Source: Saliphagus infecundisoli (GTDB taxonomy: Archaea > Halobacteriota > Halobacteria > Halobacteriales > Natrialbaceae). Taken from it: 64,000 nt of DNA. Below, in pieces: positions 1-9,368 of the stretch. Below the pieces are notes generated by a model, which saw only the letters and a program-made list of their open reading frames with translations, searched no databases and was not told the origin of the DNA. The stretch is taken from the NCBI RefSeq assembly GCF_020177375.1, contig NZ_JAIWHV010000002.1, positions 429,672 through 493,671 on the forward strand, read 5' to 3'. A program made the position numbers and the translations under genes. Numbering within the stretch: the first letter of the stretch is position 1; every line of letters starts with the position of its first letter.

Positions 1-6
1 TCTATC

Positions 7-88
7 ATAGGGTCGGAGACGACGATTTATCGTTCGGTCGTGGTACCGTGTCGCGACGGACGGCGCACTGACTGGTCTCCGACCCTAT
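7..88. repeat. 14-bp inverted repeat around the metX stop
   Basis: ATAGGGTCGGAGAC at 7-20 is repeated as its exact reverse complement at 75-88, the right arm touching the metX stop codon (88-90). The 54-base loop has no obvious gene. It could be a long-loop terminator for metX or the footprint of a mobile element; no poly-T run follows on the minus strand, so termination is unproven. Confidence 0.5.
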
Positions 89-1284
89 CAGTCCGAAAAG
101 AGACTCGTGTGGACGGGCGCGAACTCGTCGTCGGGGTCGCGGACGTCCGTGATCGCCCGGCCGGCCAGTCCCTCGGCGAGCAACGCCGAAAGCGGCGGGC
201 CGACCTTCTCGGGTTCGACGAGGAAGGCGTCGTGACCGTGGTCGGAGTCGACCACGTGGTGGGCGACCGAGACGCCGGCCTCGCGACAGGCGTCGGCCAG
301 GGCGTCCGATTGGGCGACCGTAAAGTGCCAGTCGCCGGTAAAGGACAGACAGAGCAGTTCGCCGTCGAACGCCGCCAGCGCGTCGGCATCCGACTCGTAG
401 CCCGCCGAGAGGTCGAAGTCGTCCATCGCCCGCGTCAGGTAGAGGTAGCTGTTGGCGTCGAACCGATCCGTGAAGCTCTCGGCCTGATAGTCGAGATAGG
501 ACTCGACCTCACGGTAGGGAAAGAAGGCCGCCGCGGGGTCGGGGGGGTCCTCGCGCGTGGCGTCCCTGCCCGCCGACCGGCGGCCGAACTTCCGGTCCAT
601 CGAGGCCTTCGAGAGGTACATCAGGTGGCCGATCTGGCGGGCCCGCGCCAGTCCCGCCTCGGGTTCCGGGCCCCCATAATAGTGGCCGCCGTTCCAGTCG
701 GGGTCGCTCGTGATCGCCCGCCGGGCGATGGCGTCGAGACCGAGACACTGGGCGTCGAGTCGGGCGGCCCCCGCCACCGAGGCCGCTCGCTCGACGTCGT
801 CGGGATACCGCCGGAGCCAGTCTAAGACGTTCATCGCGCCGACGCTCCCGCCGACGACGGCGTGGAGCCGGCCGACGCCGAGCTCGTCGAGCAGCTTTCG
901 CTGGGCGCGGGTCCAGTCGCCGACGGTGACGGGCGGGAAGTCGGTGCCGTACGGTTCGCCCGTCTCGGGGTTCTCGCTTGCGGGCCCCGTCGTGCCGTAA
1001 CAGGAGCCGGGAACGTTCGCACAGACGACGTAGTACTCGGTTGTGTCGATGGCCTTCCCGGGGCCGACGACGTCGCCCCACCAGGCGCGGGCCTGGCCCG
1101 CGGTTTCGTCGCCCGCGTCGGGACGGCGCGCGACGTGGGCACTCCCCGTGAGGGCGTGACAGGCAAGCACCGCGTTCTCGCCGTCGAACTCGCCGTAGCT
1201 CTCGTAGGCGACCTCGAGTTCGGGGATCGACTCCCCACACTCGAAGGTGAACGCGCCGAGGGAGACGGCGTCCCGCGTCGTCAC
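88..1284 (-). CDS. metXA: Homoserine O-acetyltransferase MetX
   Basis: Transfers acetyl from acetyl-CoA to homoserine, the activating step of methionine synthesis by direct sulfhydrylation; cytoplasmic. The alpha/beta-hydrolase fold is visible: [10 protein letters not shown] near residue 45, the nucleophile elbow GGSVGAMN in the middle and the C-terminal DSDHGHDAF with the catalytic His. I chose the GTG at 1284 because family members start close to [10 protein letters not shown]; an ATG at 1350 would add 22 unconserved residues. A TATA-like GGTTATATTG sits at about 1362-1371, so either start is possible. It follows metY after about 120 bases on the same strand, supplying its substrate. Function is confident, the start is not. 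Confidence 0.93.
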   Translation of the reverse strand: MTTRDAVSLGAFTFECGESIPELEVAYESYGEFDGENAVLACHALTGSAHVARRPDAGDETAGQARAWWGDVVGPGKAIDTTEYYVVCANVPGSCYGTTGPASENPETGEPYGTDFPPVTVGDWTRAQRKLLDELGVGRLHAVVGGSVGAMNVLDWLRRYPDDVERAASVAGAARLDAQCLGLDAIARRAITSDPDWNGGHYYGGPEPEAGLARARQIGHLMYLSKASMDRKFGRRSAGRDATREDPPDPAAAFFPYREVESYLDYQAESFTDRFDANSYLYLTRAMDDFDLSAGYESDADALAAFDGELLCLSFTGDWHFTVAQSDALADACREAGVSVAHHVVDSDHGHDAFLVEPEKVGPPLSALLAEGLAGRAITDVRDPDDEFAPVHTSLFSD

Positions 1285-1401
1285 GGTTCCCCCCGCTCCC
1301 CGGACCGCCCCGCACGTCGCTGGTCCCGCACACTCATACGTGATGTGCATAGAACTCGGTGACAATATAACCCGTAGTTACGGTAAGTTCTGCTCCGACC
1401 G

Positions 1402-2703
1402 TCACTCCGTCGCCGCCGAGATCGCCCGCTCCAAGTCGGCCAGAATATCCGCCGGGTCCTCGATCCCGACCGAGAGTCTGACGAGGTCGGGTGTGACCCC
1501 CGCTTCCTCTTGTTCCTCGGGGGTGAGCTGGCCGTGGGTCGTGCTCGCGGGGTGGATCACGAGCGTTTTCGCGTCGCCGATGTTCGCGAGGAACTGGGCG
1601 ACCTCGACCTCCTCGCAGAACCGCTTGCCGGCATCGTACCCGCCGTCGAGACCGAACGCGATCATCCCGCCGTAGTCGGTGAGGTACTCCGTGGCATTGT
1701 CGTGGGTCGGGTGACCCTCGAGTCCGGGATAGGTCACCCATGCCACCTCGTCGTGGTCGGCGAGGTAGTCGGCGACGACTGCGGCGTTCTCGCAGTGCTG
1801 GCGCATTCTGAGCGGGAGGGTTTCCAGCCCCTGGAGGGTCTGCCAGGCGTCGAACGGCGACTGCTGGTTGCCGAGACTGCGGAGCGACCGGAAACGGACC
1901 GCGGCGGCGAAGGGTGCCTCCGCGAAGTCCCGCGAGAAGTCGACGTCGTGGTAGGCGGGGTTCTGGCCCGCGATCTCCCCGTAGCCGTGATCGCCCCAGG
2001 GAAAGGAGCCGCCGTCGACGAGGATGCCGCCGACCGTCGTGCCGGAACCGTGGATCCACTTCGTCGTCGATTCCCAGACGACGTCCGCACCGTGCTCTAG
2101 GGGGCGACAGAGCGCGGGCGTCGCGAACGTGTTGTCCACGACGAGGGGAACCCCGTGGCTGTGGGCGATCTCGGCGACCCGTTCGAAGTCCGGCGTCACG
2201 AGCGAGGGGTTTCCCACCGTTTCGACGTGGACGAACGCCGTATCCGCATCGATCGCCGCCTCGTAGGCGTCGTACTCGAGGGTCGGGACGAACCGCGTCT
2301 CGATCTCCCGGCGGGCGGCGGTCTTCGCGAAGTAGGCGGTCGTTCCGCCGTAGGTGTCCGTCGAGCAGACGACGTTGTCGCCGCCGGCGGCGAGGATCAG
2401 CGTCGCCGAGTCGAGGGCGGCCATCCCCGAGGCGGTCGCGACCGCCCCCGGAGCACCCTCGAGGGAGGCCAGTCGGTCCTCCAGGACCTCGACGGTCGGG
2501 TTCGAGATCCGCGAGTAGATGTGGCCCTCGCCCTCGAGGGCGTAGAGTTCCGCGGCGCTCGCGGCGTCCTCGAAGCGGTAGGAGGTCGTCTGGTGGATCG
2601 GCGGCGCCACCGCGCCGGTCGCCGGATCCGGCCGTTGGCCGGCGTGGACGCTTCGAGTACCGAACCGATCGGAATCGCCGTCGTCCTCCGGGTCGTCGCT
2701 CAT
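1402..2703 (-). CDS. metY: O-acetylhomoserine aminocarboxypropyltransferase (sulfhydrylase) MetY
   Basis: PLP enzyme of the Cys/Met-metabolism family; replaces the acetyl group of O-acetylhomoserine with sulfide to give homocysteine. Seen: the substrate-entry motif TRSVHAGQ near the N terminus, YSRISNPTVE, the PLP-lysine segment STTKWIHGSG in the middle, and the C-terminal GDAKTLVIHPASTTH with RLSVGIED. Length 433 residues is normal. The ATG at 2703 gives an acidic haloarchaeal N terminus (MSDDPEDDGD); the frame stays open further upstream but that part has no family similarity. It is first in a metY-metX pair, so the pair encodes the two steps homoserine to homocysteine. Confidence 0.95.
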   Translation of the reverse strand: MSDDPEDDGDSDRFGTRSVHAGQRPDPATGAVAPPIHQTTSYRFEDAASAAELYALEGEGHIYSRISNPTVEVLEDRLASLEGAPGAVATASGMAALDSATLILAAGGDNVVCSTDTYGGTTAYFAKTAARREIETRFVPTLEYDAYEAAIDADTAFVHVETVGNPSLVTPDFERVAEIAHSHGVPLVVDNTFATPALCRPLEHGADVVWESTTKWIHGSGTTVGGILVDGGSFPWGDHGYGEIAGQNPAYHDVDFSRDFAEAPFAAAVRFRSLRSLGNQQSPFDAWQTLQGLETLPLRMRQHCENAAVVADYLADHDEVAWVTYPGLEGHPTHDNATEYLTDYGGMIAFGLDGGYDAGKRFCEEVEVAQFLANIGDAKTLVIHPASTTHGQLTPEEQEEAGVTPDLVRLSVGIEDPADILADLERAISAATE

Positions 2704-2845
2704 GTTTTGGACGCATACTCCCGGACACTCATATGACTGCCAGTAACGGCAACGTTGACCGGCCGCGGGTCGATCCTTCACGCCGCCCGGTGTGTCCTCG
2801 GATCGACGCGGACCACGGCCGCGCCGAAGATGAACGGACGCCTTC

Positions 2846-4111
2846 ATGTCGCTCCGAGCCCAACCGACGGACGTGTACTCGAGGGAACGAAACGACCGCG
2901 ACCGTGCCCTGCTGGCGGCGGTCGTCTTCGCCGTCCTCTTCTCCCAGCTCCTGTTGTATCCCGGCGTCTCGACGCTCGTCGAGGCCCTCGGCGCGGATCC
3001 CGGCGCCTCGGCCTTGATGGGGACGGCCCTCGAGGCGAGCATGTGGTTCGTCGTCGCGGAGTTCGTCGGCTACGTCGCGTTCGTCGGCGTCTGGGGCGTC
3101 GCGAGCGACGCCGCCGGCCGCCGGACCCCCTTCATCGTCGCCGGGGCGCTCGCGGGCGCGGCCGGCTACGCCGCGCTCGCAGCCGTCCCCGCGGTCGGAT
3201 CTCTCCCCTTCGAGGCCGTCCTCCTCCTGCGAATCTGCCAGGGTGCGATGACCATCGGCCCGTTCTCGCTGACGATGACGATGCTGATGGACCTAGAGGG
3301 CGGTCACGGCCGGAACATGGGTGCGGCGGGGATCGCCATCGGACTGGGCGCCGCCCTCGGCGCGCCGATGGGCGGCGCGCTCACGGAGGTCGACCCGATC
3401 GCCCCGCTCGCGGTCGCCGCCGCCCTGCTCGTCTGCGTGGGCGGGCTCGTCACCCGCGTCCCCGACCGATCACCCGGTTCCCGGCGCACCCCGCATGCGG
3501 TCGTCGCGGGGGTCCGGCGAACCCCTCAGCTCCTCCTTCCCTACGCCTTCGGTCTGATCGACCGACTCACCGCGGGCTTTTTCGCGCTCGTCGGCACCCT
3601 CTACTTCCAGGCCATGTTCGACGTCGGCCCCGCGACGACGGGGCTCTTGCTCGCCTGTTTTTTCGCCCCCTTCGCCCTGCTCCAGTACCCGATGGGAGCC
3701 CTCTCCGATCGGATCGGACGGGTGCCCCCGATCGTCGTCGGCTCGGTCTGCTACGGCGTCGGCATCCTCGCGGTCGGCGCCGCGCCCACGGTCGGGCTCG
3801 CAGCCGCGGCGATGGTCGTCGTCGGCGTCCTCGGCGCGATGGTCTCTCCCGCGACGATGGCGCTGGTCACCGATCTCGCGGCCAACGACGAACGGGGGAT
3901 CGCGATGGCCGGCTTCAACGTCGCCGGCAGCCTCGGCTTCCTCGCGGGCTTCCTGATCGGGGGGACCGTCGCCGAGGCCTACGGCTACGGGCTGGCTTTC
4001 CTCGTCGTCGGCGGCTTAGAGGTTGCCATTGCGGTCATCGCCGCCCCGGTCCTGCTCCGACTCTCGATCGAGGACGGGAGCCGCTTTCTCTCGCGGGCCG
4101 ACGACTCTTGA
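2846..4111 (+). CDS. Major facilitator superfamily transporter
   Basis: A 421-residue integral membrane protein with about twelve predicted hydrophobic helices and the MFS signature between helices 2 and 3 (GVASDAAGRR) repeated in the second half (GALSDRIGRV), so the two six-helix halves are intact. The family moves small molecules by proton or cation coupling. The substrate cannot be read from sequence; the overall pattern is that of drug-efflux-like or sugar-like MFS proteins. It stands alone, divergent from metY (about 140 bases) and convergent with aspS. The ATG at 2846 precedes a short charged N terminus and helix 1. Confidence 0.85.
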   Translation: MSLRAQPTDVYSRERNDRDRALLAAVVFAVLFSQLLLYPGVSTLVEALGADPGASALMGTALEASMWFVVAEFVGYVAFVGVWGVASDAAGRRTPFIVAGALAGAAGYAALAAVPAVGSLPFEAVLLLRICQGAMTIGPFSLTMTMLMDLEGGHGRNMGAAGIAIGLGAALGAPMGGALTEVDPIAPLAVAAALLVCVGGLVTRVPDRSPGSRRTPHAVVAGVRRTPQLLLPYAFGLIDRLTAGFFALVGTLYFQAMFDVGPATTGLLLACFFAPFALLQYPMGALSDRIGRVPPIVVGSVCYGVGILAVGAAPTVGLAAAAMVVVGVLGAMVSPATMALVTDLAANDERGIAMAGFNVAGSLGFLAGFLIGGTVAEAYGYGLAFLVVGGLEVAIAVIAAPVLLRLSIEDGSRFLSRADDS

Positions 4112-4284
4112 AAGGGTCTCTGGCTCCCACTCGACGGACGAGTCGTCGCCGCTCGCGTGTCGCTTCGCTCCCGCTCGCAGTTTTGAGGACGCTCCAACCG
4201 GTCGCGTCCTCGCCTACGGCGACAAACGCTGCCGGTCCGGCGGGACTCGTTTCACTCGCCTCGCTGGCTCTCAGAGACCTCGTC
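4112..4284. repeat. Convergent intergenic region rich in short inverted repeats
   Basis: This 173-base gap between the MFS gene and aspS carries repetitive CGCTCGCGTGTCGCTTCGCTC-like text and a perfect 7-bp stem, CAGAGAC at 4272-4278 with GTCTCTG at 4296-4302, which straddles the aspS stop codon. It is probably a bidirectional terminator region built from degenerate haloarchaeal hairpin repeats. No reading frame is supported. Confidence 0.45.
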
Positions 4285-5595
4285 CTACGGACTCAGTCTC
4301 TGCCGGTCTCGCGGGAAGAGAACGGCCTCCCGGATGTTGTCGAGGTCGAGCATCGTCATCAGCAGGCGCTCGCCACCGAGGCCCCAGCCGGCGTGGGGGG
4401 GCATCCCGTACTTGAACATCTTCGTGTAGTACTCGAACTGGGCGGGGTCGAGGCCCTGCTGTTCGAACCCCTCCACTAAGTTCTCGTAGCGGTGTTCGCG
4501 CTGTCCACCGGAAACGAGCTCCATCCGGGGGTGCATCAGGTCGAACCCCGTCGAGAGGTCGTCGTCCTGGTCCATGATGTAGAAGGGCTTAATCTCGCTG
4601 GGCCAGTCGGTGACGAAGTAGTGGCCGCCGACGTCGCTCCCCAGCGCCTTCTCGGCCTCCGTCGAGAGGTCGTCGCCCCACACCAGCTGGTCGTCGAGTT
4701 CGCCCGTCGCGTTGACCCGCTCGATCGCCTCCTCGTAGGAGAGGCGGGGGAACTCGCCGTCGGGAACCGAAAACTCGCTGTCGCCCTCCTCGCCGAGCCC
4801 GAGCGTCTCGAGTTCGTCGGCCGACTCCTCGCTCACGGCCTCGTAGGCGGCCTTCACGACGCCCTCGACGACGTCCATCGCGTCGTGGTGGTCACAGAAG
4901 GCACCCTCGAAGTCGATCGAGGTCGCCTCGTTGAGATGGCGGGGCGTGTTGTGCTCCTCGGCCCGGAAGATCGGGCCGATCTCGAACACTCGCTCCAGGT
5001 TCGAGCCCGCGGTCAGCTGTTTGAACAGCTGGGGGCTCTGGTTCATGAAGGCCTCGCGGCCGAAGTAGGTGATCGGGAACAGCTCGGTCCCACCTTCGGT
5101 CCCGGTGGCGACGATCTTCGGCGTGTTGATCTCCGTACAGCCGACCTCGTGGAACTCCTCGCGCACGGCTCGAAGCATCGTCGAGCGGATCTCGAAGATC
5201 GCCTGGACCTCCGCCTTCCGGAGGTCGAGCGTGCGGTTGTCCAGCCGGGTCGGGAGTTCGGCGTCCACCTTCCCCGAGGGGTCGAGGGGGAGTTCGGGGT
5301 CTGCGGGCGCGATGACCTCGACCGAGTCGGGGGTGATCTCGACGCCCGTCGGCGCGCGCGGTTCCTCCTCGACGGCTCCCGAGACGCTGATGACGCTCTC
5401 GCGGGCGGCCTCGAGGCCGGTCTCGACGAGCTCGTCGTCCATCTCGTCTTTCTCGAACTTGATCTGGATCCGCCCGGTGGCGTCCCGGAGGATCAGGAAG
5501 GCGATCCCGCCCAGGTCGCGGACCTCGTGGACCCAGCCGGCGACGGTGACCTCGTCGCCCGGCTCGGTCTCTGCAGTATGGGTTCTGTCCTGCAT
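4285..5595 (-). CDS. aspS: Aspartyl-tRNA synthetase, archaeal type (probably non-discriminating)
   Basis: Charges tRNA-Asp, and possibly tRNA-Asn, with aspartate. 436 residues, the archaeal/eukaryotic class IIb length: an N-terminal OB-fold anticodon domain (about 1-105), then the catalytic core with motif 2 ([11 protein letters not shown]) and motif 3 ([11 protein letters not shown]) near the C terminus. The OB fold has His23 in GWVHEVRD and Pro82 in RAPTGVE. By my alignment these match the His/Pro pair that marks relaxed, tRNA-Asn-accepting archaeal AspRS, which would imply amidation by GatCAB; this is inference. Single gene; the ATG at 5595 matches family starts. Confidence 0.95.
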   Translation of the reverse strand: MQDRTHTAETEPGDEVTVAGWVHEVRDLGGIAFLILRDATGRIQIKFEKDEMDDELVETGLEAARESVISVSGAVEEEPRAPTGVEITPDSVEVIAPADPELPLDPSGKVDAELPTRLDNRTLDLRKAEVQAIFEIRSTMLRAVREEFHEVGCTEINTPKIVATGTEGGTELFPITYFGREAFMNQSPQLFKQLTAGSNLERVFEIGPIFRAEEHNTPRHLNEATSIDFEGAFCDHHDAMDVVEGVVKAAYEAVSEESADELETLGLGEEGDSEFSVPDGEFPRLSYEEAIERVNATGELDDQLVWGDDLSTEAEKALGSDVGGHYFVTDWPSEIKPFYIMDQDDDLSTGFDLMHPRMELVSGGQREHRYENLVEGFEQQGLDPAQFEYYTKMFKYGMPPHAGWGLGGERLLMTMLDLDNIREAVLFPRDRQRLSP

Positions 5596-5650
5596 ACCCC
5601 ACGGTTCTCGCAGCCGGAACTTAAGGGCAGCCGTTCTCCGTCAGGGCCTC

Positions 5651-7297
5651 TCACCCGCGGAGCGCGACGGCGACGAGGACGACCGCGCCGACGCCGATCC
5701 CGACGGCGACCGCCGCGAAGCGGGGGCCGCCCAGCGTCGCCTCGACGACGGCGTACCGGTGGAGCGCGATCGCCGCCCCGGCCACCGCGCCCGCGCCCAG
5801 CAGCGTCGCCCCGCCGTGGACGAGCTCCGCCCGGAGCGTCGCGGCGCCCGCACCGAGTTCGGTCCGGAGTTCGCTCCCGTACTCCCCGGCGTCCCAGACG
5901 ACGAACGCCGCTGTGGCGGTCAGCACCGCCGCCTCGAGCCGGGAGACGACGATAAGGGCGGCCGCGAGCGCGAAGACCGAACCCGCGGCGAGGGCGGCGC
6001 CGATCGCCCGCGGGGGGAGCACCCGGGCCGCCCGGAGCCCGCTCGCGAGCGCGAGGGTCGCGACGAGCGTGACCAATGCGACCCCGAGGGCGAAGGAGAC
6101 GAGCGCGAACGGCGCCATCGCGAGCAGGACATCCACGATCCAGGCGGGGAACAGATCGCTTCCGGCCTCGCGGAGCCGGGCGACGGTCCCCGGGTCCGCG
6201 AGCGCCCAGGCCAGCGCCAGCGTCACGGCCGCGCCGCCGGCGACGGGGGCGAGTGCCCCCGCCAGCGAGACCGCCGGCCCCCGTCGAAACGCCGACCGAA
6301 GCCGGGCGATCGCGAGGGCGGCCAGCCCCAGGACGATCGTCGCGAGCAGGAGCGCCCGGAGCGCGGGTGCCCTGACGAGGGCGACGATCGCGGCGGCGAC
6401 CCCCGGCGGGAGGTAGGCCTGGAGCCGAGTCGGGGAGGCGAACCCGCCGGCGAGGGCGGAGGGAACCAGCAGGGTCGCGAGCGCGGCCAGCGCCGCGAGC
6501 CAGGCGCCGGCGCGCAGGAGCGTCCGGAGGGAGCCCCCGGTCGCCGAGAGGGCGCCACGGCGGTCGGGCGGGAGAACGCGTTCGGGAGGGAACGCGGCGA
6601 GCGCCCGGCCGACGACGACCGCAGTGACGACGGCGAGGGCGAGGAAGGTAAGCGTCGCCCACGACCCCGTCGGCGCGACGAGGACGCCGTAGAGCGCCGA
6701 GAGCATCGCACGGGCGGCCACCCAGCCCTGCTCGCGGACCGCCGGGTCCGGGAGGATCCGGAGGGCGACGATGCCTGCAACTCCGACGCCCACCAGCACG
6801 GAACCGACCGCCGCCCGGCGGACGCCGCCGTTCCCCGCCGCCGGCCAGGCGACGGTCGCCGCCCCGAACCCCGCGTAGACCAGCGCCCAGAGCGCGACCG
6901 CCGCGAACAGTCCGGATCCCGCGAGCCCGACGCCGAACGCGAGCGCGACCGTCGCCGGGATCCCGACGAGGGTCGCCGCGGGAACCGCGAGCACCCCGCC
7001 CACGGCCCTGACGACCGGCCGCCGGCTCGCGAGGGGCACCGCCGCGACGACGCAGGCGACCCCCGAGAGGGCCGCGACGACGCCCAGCCGGGGGCCGACG
7101 AGCGCGCTCCCGGCGGCGACCGCGACCGCGAGCGCGAGGATCGCGGCGGCGCGCTCGCTCGCCGTCGTCGTTTCGAGCACTCGGTCGAGCGCCCGTCGCC
7201 CGGCGGCCGCGCCCGCCCGTGCCCCGCTCTCGACGCGCTCCGTGACCTCCGCTGACCGGCCGCCGTCGTCGCCTCCCGCCGGGTGCTCGGAGCTCAT
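5651..7297 (-). CDS. DUF7519-type polytopic membrane protein
   Basis: A 548-residue protein: about 45 mostly hydrophilic N-terminal residues followed by alternating Ala/Val/Leu-rich segments that give at least twelve membrane helices, with no soluble domain. I recognise it as the last gene of the haloarchaeal DUF58 cluster (DUF7519); the molecular function is unknown. Its ATG (7295-7297) overlaps the stop of the DUF58 gene as ATGA, so it is translationally coupled. The reading frame continues far upstream but that is the shadow of DUF58. Ordinary role guess: membrane partner of envelope biogenesis. Confidence 0.75.
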   Translation of the reverse strand: MSSEHPAGGDDGGRSAEVTERVESGARAGAAAGRRALDRVLETTTASERAAAILALAVAVAAGSALVGPRLGVVAALSGVACVVAAVPLASRRPVVRAVGGVLAVPAATLVGIPATVALAFGVGLAGSGLFAAVALWALVYAGFGAATVAWPAAGNGGVRRAAVGSVLVGVGVAGIVALRILPDPAVREQGWVAARAMLSALYGVLVAPTGSWATLTFLALAVVTAVVVGRALAAFPPERVLPPDRRGALSATGGSLRTLLRAGAWLAALAALATLLVPSALAGGFASPTRLQAYLPPGVAAAIVALVRAPALRALLLATIVLGLAALAIARLRSAFRRGPAVSLAGALAPVAGGAAVTLALAWALADPGTVARLREAGSDLFPAWIVDVLLAMAPFALVSFALGVALVTLVATLALASGLRAARVLPPRAIGAALAAGSVFALAAALIVVSRLEAAVLTATAAFVVWDAGEYGSELRTELGAGAATLRAELVHGGATLLGAGAVAGAAIALHRYAVVEATLGGPRFAAVAVGIGVGAVVLVAVALRG

Positions 7298-8646
7298 CGC
7301 CCACCCCCGCGGAGCGCCCGCGCCAGATCGACCGCGAGGGGATCCGCGAGATCCCAGTCCACGACGGTCGCCCCGCGGGCGCGACAGGCCGCCATCCGGT
7401 TTTCGCGCTCGAGCCCGGCGACTCTCGCGCCCAGCCCCTTTCGGCTTGCGGAGCCGATTCCGGCCACCGCGGTCGTCATGTCGGGCGCGACGACGGTGAC
7501 GACCCGCCCGTGCGAGCGGAGCCGGCGGACGACCTCGACGCTCCCCGCGTCGGAAAGCGGGGTACAGAGGACGACCTGGGCGTCGGCCGGGAGCCGGGCG
7601 GCGAGATCGGAGACGAGGGCGGCCACCGATGGGTCGTCGTCCCCGTCGCCATCGTCCCGGCCGTCCGTGTCGCTGCCGCCGGCACTGGCTCCCTCCCCGG
7701 CGCCGTCGGCGACGGCAGCCGGCCGATCCAGGTCCGCCATGGCCTCGTCCGTCCGTTCCCGGAGCCCGCCGCCGGTCCCCGGCTCGACCGCGAGGTCGCC
7801 CGCGAGGGCGGCGAACCCGGTCCGGTTGCCCTCCTCGAGGGAGGCGACGATCCCCCGAGAGGCGGCGTAGAGGCAGAGATCGAAGGAGTCGGGGCCGCCC
7901 CGTGGCCCCCGCCGGTGGACGCCCGGCCGGTCGTCCACGACGAAGACGGTCGTCACCCCCCGCTCCTCGCGGTACTCGACGGTCGCGAGCTCGCCGGTGC
8001 GGGCCAAGCGATGCCAGTCGATCCGGTTGATCGGGTCGCCCGGGCGGTACTCCCTGGTCGTGTAGAACTCGACGCCGCTGCCCCCGCCGTCGGTCGGCGT
8101 CCGGCCGACGAAGCGGACGGTTCGCTCGCGGAACGGAAACGAGTCCAGCAGCGTCTCGCAGGTGACGGCGTCGTCGCCCGCGGTCTCGACGGTTTCGGTC
8201 GTCCGAACGCTCGCGACGGCGTTTCGCGTCCGGACCGTCGCCTCGCCGAAGGCGTGACGACCCCGCGGGGGCGCGATCTCGTAGCTGTGGACGGCCTCCT
8301 CGTCGGGGCGGATCGCCGTCGCGAGCGCGGGGGTCCCGGAGACGACCGCCGCGCCAGCGGGCGGCTCGTCGGCGATCCTGACGTCGGGGTGGGTCCGCTC
8401 GCCCGCGTTCCGGATCTCGAGGGTGACCTCCACGGGCTTGCCCGGCCTGGGCCGGTCGGTCGAGAGCGTCCGTTCGAGTTCTATCTCTCCGGCGGGTTCG
8501 CCACCCAGCGAGGACAGGAGGACGACCCCGAGCGAAACCGTCGCGAGCGCGAAGAAGCCGGGACGCCCGAAGGCGACGGCGAGCCCGCAGGCGACCAGCG
8601 CGGCGACGAGGCCGATCCGGTGTCTGCCGACGCGCTCGACTACCAC
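7294..8646 (-). CDS. DUF58 domain protein
   Basis: 450 residues. Two hydrophobic helices at the N terminus (about 10-50), an extracytoplasmic beta-rich stretch, then the DUF58 signature around residues 190-230: GVEFYTTREY, RPGDPINRIDW and the following ARTGELATVEY. The C-terminal half has a von Willebrand A-like fold with VVDDRPG. DUF58 proteins usually accompany MoxR AAA+ ATPases and DUF4129 or transglutaminase proteins and are thought to help assemble or remodel surface complexes. It overlaps both neighbours (by 4 and 7 bases), so the four genes are one transcription unit. Confidence 0.88.
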   Translation of the reverse strand: MVVERVGRHRIGLVAALVACGLAVAFGRPGFFALATVSLGVVLLSSLGGEPAGEIELERTLSTDRPRPGKPVEVTLEIRNAGERTHPDVRIADEPPAGAAVVSGTPALATAIRPDEEAVHSYEIAPPRGRHAFGEATVRTRNAVASVRTTETVETAGDDAVTCETLLDSFPFRERTVRFVGRTPTDGGGSGVEFYTTREYRPGDPINRIDWHRLARTGELATVEYREERGVTTVFVVDDRPGVHRRGPRGGPDSFDLCLYAASRGIVASLEEGNRTGFAALAGDLAVEPGTGGGLRERTDEAMADLDRPAAVADGAGEGASAGGSDTDGRDDGDGDDDPSVAALVSDLAARLPADAQVVLCTPLSDAGSVEVVRRLRSHGRVVTVVAPDMTTAVAGIGSASRKGLGARVAGLERENRMAACRARGATVVDWDLADPLAVDLARALRGGGR

Positions 8647-9368
8647 GCCGATACCCCCTCACCGTCGGCGTCCTCCCGGTCGGGCCGGGAACTGGGCTCG
8701 GGTTCGGGGACCCCGAACGCCGCCGGCTCGGTCTGGACCGCCTCGATCGCCTCCACCGTCGCCCGGAGGCTCCGCCGGTAGGGGTCCTCGGCGGTGAACA
8801 GGTCGTAGAGCCAGACCGAAAGCGGGAGCGAGGGCTCCCCGAGGAAGGCCGCGGCCCGCGGCTCGTCGGTCCACTCGCCCCGTTCGACGGCCTCCCGGGC
8901 GCCCGCCTCGCCGATGCCCTCCCGGCGGGCGTAGGCGTCGGCCGCGACCGGCCGGAGGCGCTCGACGACCGTCTCCCGGGCGGCCGACCGCGCCGCGCCC
9001 CCCCTCGCCTCGTAGTCGGTCGCCCGCCGGACCGCGACCTCGAGGCCGCCCCCGACGACCGGACGCTCTCCTTCCCGGTCGCCCGGGTGTTCGCCGTCGG
9101 CCTCGTCCGCCGGGACGGCCGACCGGCCGAGGGGCGCCGCGCTCTCCGCGCGATACCGGCCGACGGCGACGAGCAGGGGAACGAGGACGGTGAGCGTCCC
9201 GATCAGGGCGAGCAGCGCCCGTCCGGGATCGACCCGCTTTCCCACGGCGACCAGCGCCGGGAACTCGTCGGTCACCGTGTCCGGGCGGGTCGCGACGAAG
9301 ATCCCGGCCGCGAGCAAGAGGAGGCCCGCGACCGTCACCGCCCCGAGACGTATCGTGGTCCGGGTCAC
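8640..9368 (-). CDS. DUF7269-type membrane protein
   Basis: 242 residues with two N-terminal membrane helices (about 8-25 and 48-68) and a charged cytoplasmic C-terminal part of about 160 residues containing conserved-looking aromatic residues (LPLSVWLYDLF, EDPYRRSLRATVEAI). Haloarchaea-specific; I match it to DUF7269 by position between DUF4129 and DUF58 and by topology. No catalytic motif is visible. It overlaps the gene before it by 4 bases and the gene after it by 7 bases, implying tight stoichiometric co-expression. Confidence 0.72.
   Translation of the reverse strand: MTRTTIRLGAVTVAGLLLLAAGIFVATRPDTVTDEFPALVAVGKRVDPGRALLALIGTLTVLVPLLVAVGRYRAESAAPLGRSAVPADEADGEHPGDREGERPVVGGGLEVAVRRATDYEARGGAARSAARETVVERLRPVAADAYARREGIGEAGAREAVERGEWTDEPRAAAFLGEPSLPLSVWLYDLFTAEDPYRRSLRATVEAIEAVQTEPAAFGVPEPEPSSRPDREDADGEGVSAW

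Noticed and set aside
1402..3042. An N-terminal extension of MetY by 113 codons
   Set aside because: The added residues are basic, overlap the MFS promoter and gene, and no family member has them.
5651..8662. One 1003-codon frame covering DUF7519 and much of DUF58
   Set aside because: Only the part from 7297 to 5651 has membrane-protein character; the upstream part is an Arg-rich shadow of the DUF58 gene, which has its own coupled stop/start at 7294-7297.
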